A stretch of 64,000 nucleotides of DNA from Kappaphycus alvarezii (lineage: Eukaryota; Rhodophyta; Florideophyceae; Gigartinales; Solieriaceae): NCBI GenBank assembly GCA_002205965.3, contig NADL03000758.1, forward strand, positions 1,116,001 through 1,180,000, read 5' to 3'. Made by a program: the position numbers and the translations under genes. This document shows, in pieces, positions 11,577 through 21,225 of the stretch. The notes beneath the pieces were generated by a model. It saw only the letters and a list, made by a program, of their open reading frames with translations, was not told the origin of the DNA and did not search any database. The stretch's first letter is position 1. The number at the start of each line of letters is the position of its first letter.

Positions 11577-11870
11577 TAGCGCCCCTGCCCTCTCTCCAAC
11601 CCCTATCCCGCCTCGCACCCCCATTTGACTGTCACCTCCCTCATCCGCCAACTCTCTTTCTTCGTTTCGCCTCCATCAAACACTGACTCTCAAAACCCCT
11701 TGTCCCTTTCGCTTGATTACCCCCCCCCCCCCCCCGTCCGCTCCTATCCCCTCATTTTCTCGACCCCCTTCGCTCCCTCCGCACAAACTTCCTTCCATCT
11801 CGTCTTGCGACTAGATCGCAAATCACCTCCCCCTCCCCTTCCTACTCCTCAACCTTTAGTTGTCAATCCA
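11577..11870 (+). promoter_or_regulatory. Pyrimidine-rich tract with 16-C run upstream of 14-3-3
   Basis: The plus strand is almost purely C/T-rich here and contains an uninterrupted run of 16 C at 11720-11735. It ends at a splice-donor-like CAAGTAAGT at about 11868. It lies about 250 bp upstream of the 14-3-3 start and could be promoter, leader, or first leader exon followed by a leader intron ending at TTATAG near 12113. The splice is inferred, not shown. Confidence 0.35.
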
Positions 11871-12126
11871 AGTAAGTCACCCAGTTTCCTATATCAGCCC
11901 CCCCCGAGAAGAAAATCTCTTGCGACACTTTCTCCAATAGATCGCCCTCACATTGTCCACATACCCCGACACAATATCGATTCACCTTTCCACGTCGTAC
12001 ACACAGACTTACTACCATTTTTTTGCTATATATTTTTGTTGCCTGTCGCGTTTGAACATCCCTCTCCTATTTTTGTGATCGCAACCGCACTTCTCTGTAT
12101 CACCCATTATAGCAGCTGCATATCAC

Positions 12127-13025
12127 ATGGATCTACCGGCAAGAGAGAAGGCCGTTACTTGGCCAAGTTGGCCGAACAGGCCGAGCGATATGACGGTACG
12201 TGTCCTGCCCATTCGAAATTGTCTCTGTGCAAGATCTCTATCACTGCATACCAATCACTTGCGCATATCTGAGTTTCTAATACTATCGCCTCTTGTCATT
12301 CTCTTGTGCCTTTTGCCGCGTCTAATTCTGTAGAAATGGTCCAGGAGATGCGTAAGGTTGCGGGCGTTACCGATGCGTCTACGGGCGAATTGTCCGTAGA
12401 GGAGAGGAACTTGCTTTCCGTCGCCTACAAGAATGTCATCGGTGCACGTCGTGCAAGCTGGCGTATAATTTCATCCATTGAGCAGAAAGAGGAGAATAAG
12501 GGCAATGCTACTCATGTTGACATTACCAAGGAGTATCGTGTAAGATTGAGGAGGAATTGAACAATATCTGCAGGGACATTCTTGAAATTCTCGACAACAA
12601 TTTGATCATTTCTGCCAAGGGTGGTGAGTCCAAGTGTTTTACTACAAGATGAAGGGCGATTATTATCGCTACTTGGCCGAATTTTCCAATGAGGCTGAGC
12701 GAAAGGATGCCGCTCAGTTGTCCCTTGAAGCTTACAAGCAGGCCACAGAGATTGCTAATGAAGGCTTGACTCCGACTCACCCGATCCGTCTTGGTTTGGC
12801 CCTTAACTTTTCCGTCTTCTACTATGAAATATTCAACAGTCCGGAAAGTGCTGCGACTTGGCAAAGAAGGCATTTGATGATGCTATCGCCGAGCTCGATA
12901 CGCTTAATGAAGAATCGTATAAGGATTCCACCCTTATTATGCAGCTCCTCCGTGACAATCTCACTTTGTGGAAGTCGGATCAAGACGGTGACGACGGTGA
13001 CGAGAATGCAGATGAGAAGCAATGA
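12127..13025 (+). CDS. 14-3-3 protein (one intron; four one-base gaps)
   Basis: Phosphoserine/threonine-binding adaptor that dimerises and regulates many client proteins. Exon 1 reads [18 protein letters not shown] 138-bp intron (12196-12333, GTACGT to TGTAG) splits a Glu codon, and exon 2 continues [11 protein letters not shown]. Hallmarks follow: [20 protein letters not shown] (phosphopeptide pocket Lys and Arg), [17 protein letters not shown] and LRDNLTLW near the C-terminus, with an acidic tail ending at TGA 13023-13025. The length of about 250 residues suits the family. One base seems missing at the start (ATG GA-TCTACC), near 12541, near 12637 and near 12850; adding one base at each restores the family sequence. 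I take these as sequencing deletions, not a dead gene. The identity is very sure. Confidence 0.93.
12196..12333 (+). other. Spliceosomal intron in 14-3-3
   Basis: The donor GTACGT follows the first base of a Glu codon and the acceptor is TCTGTAG. Removing 138 bp joins the two halves of a highly conserved 14-3-3 region in frame (AERYD then EMVQ), which fixes both ends. Confidence 0.9.
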
Positions 13026-13393
13026 GACCCATGGCAGTTGTGCGGAAGGATGCCGCGCGCCTCGTAAAACTGGTTTGGCCAATGGCTGCATTTGGCTTGT
13101 GAGGTTGTGGTGACTATTACGGGCGTGTAGGGGATCGGGACGCGTGTGGCGTATATCGGGCAGGGCGGAAAGGCTGGAGAAACATTTAGTAGTGGTTGAA
13201 GAAAGACTGCCCGTGTACGCGGAGCGACTTTGATTCCTTTCTGAGGAGAGTGTGCACGTAGAGAGCATTATCCCAACTCATTTGCGGCATCTGCGCGAGT
13301 GACGTCTGGCTCTTTTTTGTGGGGGACTGTCGTAATGAACCGTGCTGTCGTGACACAGGCTTGTTGGTCTAACATTGTAGCAAATTTGTTTGT

Positions 13394-13786
13394 TCACATC
13401 ACCTTTTCGTGCTTGTGCATTGATTGCAATTGTTTTGCAGGGCTTCCTAAAGACAAACCTGTGGTGTCAACGTTGGTGCGACCCGCCCCTCCGCGCTGCT
13501 TGTCGAGTAGATTTGGCCAGACCTGATTGCCAGTCTCGGCGTGTTTTTTCACGTAGTGTTTAGCAGCGGAGCGTCCCCGCAGAGGTGCTACAGGATCGTT
13601 CCTCTTCCGAAAAGCCGTCAGTGTAGTTGTCCGAATAAGTGCCGTCATCGATGGTGGACCCCTTGCCCGAAACCAATTCAGCAAACAAATGTTCGTTATA
13701 GCACTCCAGGCGTGGTGTAGACAACGTGGAACTCCCTCCAGCCTGTTCTCAAAAATCTCAGTGAGTAATTCAGCCTCCGGATTCAC
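13394..13786 (-). CDS. Hypothetical protein, 130 residues
   Basis: A single uninterrupted minus-strand frame with ordinary composition (for example EIFENRLEGVPRCLHHAW and VWPNLLDKQRGGAG). No known domain or motif is recognised. A pyrimidine-rich minus-strand tract lies upstream at about 14340-14000, comparable to tracts before recognised genes here. No similarity is claimed, and the frame could be chance. Confidence 0.2.
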   Translation of the reverse strand: MNPEAELLTEIFENRLEGVPRCLHHAWSAITNICLLNWFRARGPPSMTALIRTTTLTAFRKRNDPVAPLRGRSAAKHYVKKHAETGNQVWPNLLDKQRGGAGRTNVDTTGLSLGSPAKQLQSMHKHEKVM

Positions 13787-15135
13787 TACGTAGCTTTAAG
13801 CGTTTACTCAGACGCGGGATCCGACACGTAAGAGCGAGGGTCCCCGGCCGCGTTTGCACCGCGTGAGGGAATAGCAAAAGAAATGCACTCACGGTTAAAG
13901 TTTTACACGACTGAGTAGGGGGCTATTGTCACGTAGGGAGGCAGGATAAGTCAAATTTTTTCACTTTGGGAATGGCTAAGTGGTTTGGAGAGGTGCATTC
14001 GATATTCAGGTCCGACGGGGGCAGAGTATGTCAAGTTTTGTCACGATGAAAAAGTGCAGGAGAGGTGGGTGGCGCTGTGGAGGGAGTCCGCGGATACTCA
14101 AGCCAAAAGTTGTAGAGAACTTGTTTGACGGGGATTGAGAAGGAGTGGGAGACAAGGAGTAAATGAAAGTTGGTCTTTGCGACGAAATGGTGGTGGGTTG
14201 GCCAAGGGTTCTGTCGATGATGGATGTTAACGGTGGCGATTCTGAAATGCAACCGACACAGAGAGTAAAAGTCTTCTGCAAGGGACCCAGTGGAAGTGGC
14301 ATCATGATCAGGGCCGCCAAGACAAAGGGAAAGGAGCAGGGCAAGGATTGATAAAGAGGATGACGACAATGTGATTAGAAGGCAAATGAGGACTTTTGAA
14401 CTACTCACGGCCCAAGTCACAGGCACCGTTTTATTCTCCAACACTGAAGTTACAAGCGAGACTGCTAAGCAAGGGGCGAAATTAAAAGAGAATGGCATGT
14501 GTGCAAGCGTCATTTCGCAGACGCTGTCGATAATGAAAAGGGCTCCTGAGAGCTAATATGGCATGCGGGAGCACGGTTATGGATTAGGATGAGTTGAAGG
14601 AGTGATTGCGCGCGATATGGTATTGCTGCGGCGTAATTCGGCTTGAGTTTCATCAGTCGAAATAGCGTGAATTCAGCCAGAGCGCTTAGCTTTGAAAGCA
14701 ACCCAGTTCGCAATTCCTCTTCCAAACCACATTACTCAAAACACTTGGGCACCATTGTCTCTCACGCTTTCGACAAGTGCTCCACTGATATGTACGAACG
14801 CGTTGAATCCCCAAACTGCGCCACAATTATTGGCGGACCTTTGCTACTGAACATTCCACATCCCTATGCCCACAGCACGGTGCACGCCAGGCTCTTAGTC
14901 AGTCTCTTGCGTTCCAAAAGACACGGTACCGAGGACGGCAGGCAACAGGGGCCACTGTGGCTTTGACCAAGAGAAGATGCCCTCACACCAACAATAACTG
15001 CTGAGTGGAGTTGCAGGCGGTTTTATTTCACTCTTCTCGCGTAGTAAAGTCTGTCAACTGACAACTATGAGACCGGATTTGCCACGTGTACACGTGTGAC
15101 TTCAACACTCGTTCTATTGTGAAATAAAATGATCT
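13787..15135. other. No gene recognised; pyrimidine-rich minus strand at 14000-14340
   Basis: Several overlapping frames of 60-160 codons exist on both strands, the longest on the minus strand (14031-14513). They run through a biased C/T-rich tract and lack recognisable motifs. I see no RNA gene or repeat here. Confidence 0.4.
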
Positions 15136-16808
15136 TTACTCATTGCTGTATATATCCAGCAGTAGCAACGTTTTGGCAGAGCTCCCAATCATTAAACGTT
15201 GTGGTGGAGAGTGACGGCGGCAGCCCCACCGGCGACTTGCGTCGCTTTGGTGATTGAGTTCTGCATGAACGGGGACGTTCCGGCAGGCCGGCTTCAGTGT
15301 CACGGGGGGATTGTACGAGGAGACTGTAGGCGGGCCCGTAGTCCATCCCGGGGAGGAGATTTTCAACTTCAAACTCGTAGTCGAGGCCGGCGGAGCGGAA
15401 AAAGTGCCACGCGAGCACGTTGCGAACGGAGTTGTGGCGGTGAATGCTTCCAAACTCTGAGACACAGCGGTCTGCGGCATGGTCACCATTGACATCCAGG
15501 TCCTGCTAGCAATGGTGGCATTTCAAGGGCATCGAGTCTGTGTAGACTGGGAGACCGAGGTGCCTGTGCAGCATGATGCTCCAGTGATCCGATGACACCT
15601 TCGTCGCAGTGGTGGGATGGCCATGTAGGAACGCCGCGGCAGCCCTGTGACGGAAGGCCAGGCCGCGAATTCGGTGAGGTTTGGATTCCTCGGAGTGGGA
15701 CGGGGCACCCTCTTGTATAGGTCGTCTTCCCAAAACACCTTGGCCTCGGCCTCTTGCGGCGCCCGAATTGGATGAGATTGCAGGTTGACGGACGTGTCAG
15801 CAAGGGAGGCAGTGTCAAAGGCGCCGAGGTCGCTGACGAATGGGTCCCATTGGATCTGGCGGACGAAATTGCGCAGAGGCTGGCGTGCTTGGTTGATGAG
15901 GAGGGATCGATCACCACGAGCCCGTTTCCCGATTTTGGCGACGGAGCGGGTGTAGCCTAGGCGGCCGTGCGTAAGCGGGCGGGGCAACGTCCAGAATGCT
16001 GGCGCGACAGCCGCGTGCAGTGCGGGACCGATCCTGGAGAACCCGTGCCCCCAAGACGGAGGGGAGACATGCTTGTTCCCAGGCGTCGTCGGTGAGGGGG
16101 ACGTTCTGCAGCGCGCCGTAGGCGGACCGCTGCAGGGAGTCAAACTCCGCTGCAGGCTCCGCAGCGTGCTGAGGCTCAGCAAGCCGAAACGCGTGAAGCA
16201 CCCGGCATGCGGAGGCATATAGGCGGTGCATGTGGAAGCGAGGCTGGGGTCTCGGACCTGTTCCAGCAACGCAAGGGTGCGGCGGCACCCCTCTACCTTG
16301 GTGCGTAGGAATGTCTTCGTGAAGGCAGCGTTACCCAGCGGGGCCCAAGGAGCTCAAAACCGTCGCCGGCGCATTCCGCAAGCGGAAACTCGGCCAGGAA
16401 AGCCGCCGGTCAACTGGCGAAGTGTGCGGCCAGGAGATGCGGGTCTTGTGGTGGTTAATAAACAGACCATAAGAAGGGCCGTAGAGCGCGAGGGACCGTA
16501 GGGCTCGCCGAAGACCATCGAGTGACCCAGTTATTGTGCCGTCATCGGCGTAGCACTGATTCAAAATGATACCTTTCTCTTCAGCGACCCACCGGACGAG
16601 CGGTTGGATCGTCAACGAGAAAAGCAGCATACTTGCAAGGTCCCCTTGCTGGGTACCCTGGGCGCTAGAACGAATTGTCCGCTCCCAATTTGGGACGATT
16701 AGCGGTGGTCGGGAGCGACGGTACACCATGTTTGCAAAATCGGGCGAGTGAGGGGGCACGGTATGGCAGCATGTCCAGAAATTGCTTGCTGATCAACGCA
16801 GTTGAAGC
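15136..16808 (-). mobile_element. 5'-truncated reverse transcriptase with CCHC endonuclease-like tail (non-LTR type)
   Basis: The minus strand from 16808 encodes the distal palm of a reverse transcriptase: RSSAQGTQQGDLASMLLFSL, then the catalytic NQCYADDGTITGS. Downstream are a thumb-like segment and a zinc knuckle, Cys-x2-Cys then Asp-x-x-Gly-Asp-His and Cys (LKCHHC, NGDHAADRC, about 15540-15470). After this come RHNSVRNVL and a segment reading ENLLPGMDYGPAYSLL. The knuckle-plus-RHN order resembles the tail of retroelements with a restriction-like endonuclease (R2/CRE type). Similarity to the copy at the window end stops at about 16808, 32 bp from the NAA10 stop codon, so this copy is 5'-truncated. 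Several frame breaks occur between 16300 and 15500. It is a mobile-element relic, not a host gene. Confidence 0.75.
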
Positions 16809-16839
16809 AGCAGAGAAGAGACAGAAGTATAGCAGGAGA

Positions 16840-17538
16840 TCAGGACGCAGTCAAAGGGAGCTTGTAATGGAAAACAAGTGGGATGGGTTTATTGTGATTT
16901 GGGCTCGTTCGACTGCGGTTCTGTTCCTGTTGGGCTTTCTTGGTAAAATCGCACCTCATGTCGTAAGCATCCTCTGCATCAGCATAATACTTTGCTTCCA
17001 CTCCGTGAACTTTATAACCAGGGTCTCAATGTACAGATGCTTTGCAGCGGCATTACTTTTGCGGACATGCAAACTGGCGTACTCGGCTTCAAAGGTATGC
17101 TTCATGGCAGCATGTGCACATTGCATTAGTCTTCTGGCGAGTCCCATTTTGCGGTACGGTCGAAGGACAGCTAGAGATGTGATGTGTCCATGGATTACAG
17201 AGGACTCTTCCTCCAGTTTAGAAAGGACGTAACCGACGATGCGGCCCTTTTCGTCTTCGGCGACAAACATGAGCTGCGGCCATGATAGAATGTGGTAAAA
17301 GTAGTACTTCATTTGGTAGTTTTCGGGGAGACAGGCGAGATTGCATGCTTGGATAGCGAGGAGGTCCTCGGGCTGTGGTGAATGAAGGTGTCAAGGGGAG
17401 AGGTATGAACAGGATTCGCAAAATGAGGCAATGAAGTGGGTGAGTGAAACTGGTTTGATAGTTGGGGATCGGTGGGGTGGCAGTAGGGGGGGCGAGAAGG
17501 AAATGAAGACGTACCACTGCTTGTCGAATGTTAATCAT
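16840..17538 (-). CDS. NAA10: N-alpha-acetyltransferase NAA10 (catalytic subunit of NatA)
   Basis: GNAT-fold enzyme that acetylates protein N-termini co-translationally, with NAA15 as ribosome-docking partner. Exon 1 is only eight codons (MINIRQAV, 17538-17515). A 142-bp intron (17514-17373, GTACGT to CCACAG) follows, and exon 2 starts [20 protein letters not shown]. Family signatures are [44 protein letters not shown] (the acetyl-CoA loop, here RKMGLA) and [16 protein letters not shown]. Near 17035 one base appears missing (CTGGTTAT). In the neighbouring frame the protein continues [17 protein letters not shown], the usual NAA10 ending, and stops at 16842-16840. Length is about 190 residues. 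It shares a 495-bp divergent spacer with the VPS39-like gene. Identity is very sure. Confidence 0.93.
17373..17514 (-). other. Spliceosomal intron in NAA10
   Basis: The donor GTACGT comes directly after codon 8 and the acceptor is CACCACAG, phase 0. Removing 142 bp joins NIRQAV to PEDLLAIQ, matching the conserved NAA10 N-terminus (NIR-x-A-x-PEDL). Confidence 0.9.
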
Positions 17539-17661
17539 TTGCGTGAAAGTAGTGGAGGTTGTCAGGTTGTCAGGGCTTGGTTGTTGGGAAGATGGCGAAA
17601 AAAGACTGGGGCAGCGCGAATAGAGCTAACTGCAGTCAAACAGCCGATAGATTTTAGGTAC

Positions 17662-17689
17662 GTACTGTACTGTACAGTATTACTGTACT
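17662..17689. repeat. TACTG/CAGTA palindromic cluster in the NAA10-VPS39 spacer
   Basis: The sequence GTACTGTACTGTACAGTA and an adjoining TACTGTAC lie in the divergent spacer, 124 bp from the NAA10 start and about 345 bp from the VPS39-like start. Weaker relatives follow to about 17770. Confidence 0.8.
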
Positions 17690-18033
17690 AATATTTTATT
17701 TAGGGCTACTGTAATTTTCATTATACAATATATTGTACTGAAACTTTATAGAGTGCATAAGGTATTGTACCATCTAACGGTCTTGGCCTAAGCACTGATT
17801 AAGGGACGGAACAGGGCCCAAGCAAAGCAAGACGTGAGGCATCGCCTCAAGCACAGCAATCATAGGAGAAAGCTGCAGACCTTATCGTATCCTCCCCGGG
17901 ACACCAACATATTCATGCAGGCAATGATCGCATCGCTTGCAACCGAAGCAATCCTCCACCACTCCAAATCCTCCACAAAACACAACCCACAACCTCCCCT
18001 CACCACCGCTAGCCTGCCGTTCCAATCCCGCAA

Positions 18034-20929
18034 ATGGCCTCACTCATATCCTCTCGTAACGCCCCTTCCATCGACGTTCGCGGTTCCCGCGTACAATGCG
18101 CAGCCCATGTCCCTGCCTCTCAATCCCTTGTAGCCGCTACTGCAGCCAATGAACTTATCTTGCTGACCAACATCGCGTCACTTTAGATTTCTCCGTCAGA
18201 TCCATTGCATGTGTCCGTTATGTCGTTTATGCCGCGAATATGTTACCCAGCGAACATGCAGTCGTTATCCTCCTCCCTGCACCCCCAGATGCTCACTTGA
18301 GACTGCTCAAGTTGCCGACACTGCAACCGTTCGAGCGAAAGCTATCTGAACAGTTGGCGTCTATCACAAAATCCGCCCACATATTCTCCGTCGATAGCCT
18401 CGGCTCAGACTTGGTCGGCGAGTCCTTTCGAATTGCTATCGCTTGTGGGGAGACTGTTTGCCTGCTTGACATCAACCCAACTCGGGAAAAGGTTACCGTC
18501 CTGGGCGAGCACACACTTTCCGAGCCGTCGTCGCCGTTTCATTTTCGGAAATGACCATCGTCGCCTCTACCTCCAAGACTCATCATATGTTGCGCATCTC
18601 CAGAGGCGGTGGCTTGGCAGTTGCCGCAACCGTCAGTAGGTTTGAGAATTTCAAAAGGCCTACCGGCGCCGCCGCTGTCGGCGCCGCTGTGGGTGATGGA
18701 AGCGCCGCCGTATTGTCGTTTATTGGCGGTTGGTTTCGCTGGAGAATGAGAATGAAAATCCAAACGCGCCCCTCGCCTTTGCTTTGCCTGATAATCGATG
18801 GTTGCTCATTGTTGACCATGAGCTTGTTACATATTCCTCCTTTGGCGCAAAGCTCGAGGAAATGGAAAATGTGTTTAAGAGTAAGAGCGGTATGCATGTC
18901 CCGATGCGGGCACCGTGGCGAGAGCCACCATGGATGGCGCCCACGAGTCGAGGAGGAATTTGTCCGCGAGGCAGGGCTCCACCTCGTCTTTTGGGTCTTT
19001 TGCTACCGGCGTTACTCACAAGACGTTTCTTGACGAGACACTTGCTACGAGAAGCGAAAAGCCGCCTATCCAAACCGTGTTTTCGTCGCCATTCGTTATT
19101 TCCGTCACACCGAAAAATGAAGTCATGGCATTTGCTTCCAACGGATCCATCCCTGGTGTACTCGAACAGATGAGTATGGATGAAGATAACAAGAACCCTG
19201 AGCAAGGCGTCAAGGTCTTGAGCAGCCGCAGAGGACGCAGTCTTGCAACTATGTATTGGCCGAGTGGCCGAGTAGTCGTCATAGAACTGACGGAAGATTT
19301 GGAGACTTTGATAGAGGAAAAGGAGGCGGGGAAAGAACTAAGGTTAGCGCTCGCACTCGTCCCAGCTGACCAAACTGAGCGAATGATCGCCTTGAGGAGG
19401 TTACTGGCTGTTGAAGCGAGAGATCAGGAATGGCATGATGCTGCAATATATCATATGCAGAACGTCGTCAACTTGTCCGTAAAGGGGGAAGGGGTTGACC
19501 AAGTCGACCTTGTCGCAGAGTCAGTCGATCTACGCGGAGATCGAGACAGTGGATGGCAAGTAGATGCTATCACTGCAACAATGTGGGCGGACTTTCTCTT
19601 TCGCTTGAGGCGAAGAGTTATGAGGCCGAGCCCTGCTGATGTCGACGTCCTTGAAACTCTATGTCGCTCAGACGAATCCGCAACGAGGATAAAATCCCTT
19701 CTCTCTGTCGAACACGCAGTTCCTTTGCGGGCAGGGAGGACCTTATTGCGTCACCAGAGTGTGCACTTCGGGAGGAGGAACGCGTTGAAGCGCTGGTATC
19801 ATTGTATACGTCTCTAGGAGAGCATAGGAAGGCCTTATTGCTTTTGGAAAACTCAGATGTCACGAATTCCTTCGACGGCGTCATGGGTTATTTGTCTGGG
19901 ACGATGAGAGCGAGTGATGACGAAACTGTCTTCTTCGAGCACCTTAAATGGCTCGCCCAACAGTCGAAGGAGGAGGCGCAAGGTCGTCAGAAATTGGAAA
20001 AAGTCGTTATGGGTGTGGTGGAAGATTCAAAGGATTCGGATGCCATCCTGGGACAGCTGTTTATGCTTCTTGTGGAGGAAGTGGATGAACTAATTCTGTA
20101 GTGATAGATGAGGTATGCCCAGCTGCTGCCAAGGAAATTAACCAGGACGGTGAGAACAAAGAAGAGATTCCCTCGGAGTGCGTTCGGGAGATGTTTTGGC
20201 CTCTGCGTTGCTAACGGGAATGGCAAAAGCGGATGGACTGGGAAAACAGAGGGTTTTTGACGAGATGAGAGCGCTTTTCGGGTCTAGGATTCTGCACCGA
20301 GTGGATGCATCTTACCACTCGTACACGCTCTTGCAAGCGCTGCAAAAGCCTGAAATCAAAGCGTTGGGTATGCATGAGGAGCTGGCTTTTTGCTTGGTCG
20401 CCAAGGTCGTCATGAGGCAGCCGCTGACGAACTCGCAGCAGAAAGTAATCTTGCGCCGGAAGAGGCGCTGACGAGATTGACGCGTATGCTTCCAGTTTCT
20501 GAAAAGCTTTCCGCTGCCGACGCCTTAGTTGCGGCTTACTTGAGAGTGTCGGCGCAGCGAAGAGCAAGTCGAGTTCGTGATGCCGCGAAGGTTCTGCGTT
20601 GTGGAGGAGGAACCATGGAGATTGAAAAGCTGCTATTGGATGGAAGAATTTCGGATGATGCGTTGACATTGCAAGAAATGAGACCTTTTCTAAACGCAGC
20701 CCTCACGGGAGGTAGTGAACGAGTTCGATTAGCAGAAATTCTGCGAGCTTTGCGCAAGAGCGAAGTTCGGCGCCTGCGGGAGGAAGTGCTTTCCCGACGG
20801 CGACGATTCGTCGTCATAGGTCACGACAGAGCTTGCACCCTTTGCACCAGAAGAATTGGTGATGCAGCGTTTGTTGCGTATCCGGATGGATCAGTGGCGC
20901 ACTTGGCCTGCCACATAAAACAACGATAG
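18034..20929 (+). CDS. VPS39/VAM6-like (VPS39/VPS3 family) tethering-complex subunit
   Basis: HOPS (or CORVET) subunit that tethers late endosomes and vacuoles through Rab binding. ATG at 18034 (MASLISSRNAPS). The N-terminal part is a citron-homology-like beta domain (VAATAANELILLTN, SFRIAIACGETVCLLDI); the middle is alpha-solenoid (EERVEALVSLYTSLGEHRKA, ELAFCLVAK). The C-terminus has the Vps39-type zinc finger: RACTLCTRRIG, then VAYPDGSVAHLACH, stopping at TAG 20927-20929. These Cys/His residues match Vps39 domain 2. About 960 codons, with frame changes near 18183, 18545, 18725, 18905, 19660, 20100 and 20400, treated as one-base errors. VPS3/TGFBRAP1 is the alternative, since it shares all these domains. 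The gene converges on VPS16, its partner in HOPS and CORVET, with stops 297 bp apart. Confidence 0.82.
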
Positions 20930-21225
20930 CATGAAAGTGGCTCGGGGCTCATTCAGACATGTGCCATATGCTGTAGAGTTAGCTTAGTTCTTTTACCAAC
21001 TACGTTAATTACGCATGATTCTAACTGCATGCATTGTAAATCTGTAAAGGCATATCGACAAACTTCGCCTTTGTATTCAACTTTCCCGTGACTAGCGGTT
21101 TATCACATGACATAGCAGATATGTACATGTTAGCCTTTGTGATATCGCAACATTGAGTTCGGCGGCACTTTCCCCGGCATGGTTCCAATGTGACGGCGAA
21201 ATTTGCTGGGGATATTGATCTAATC

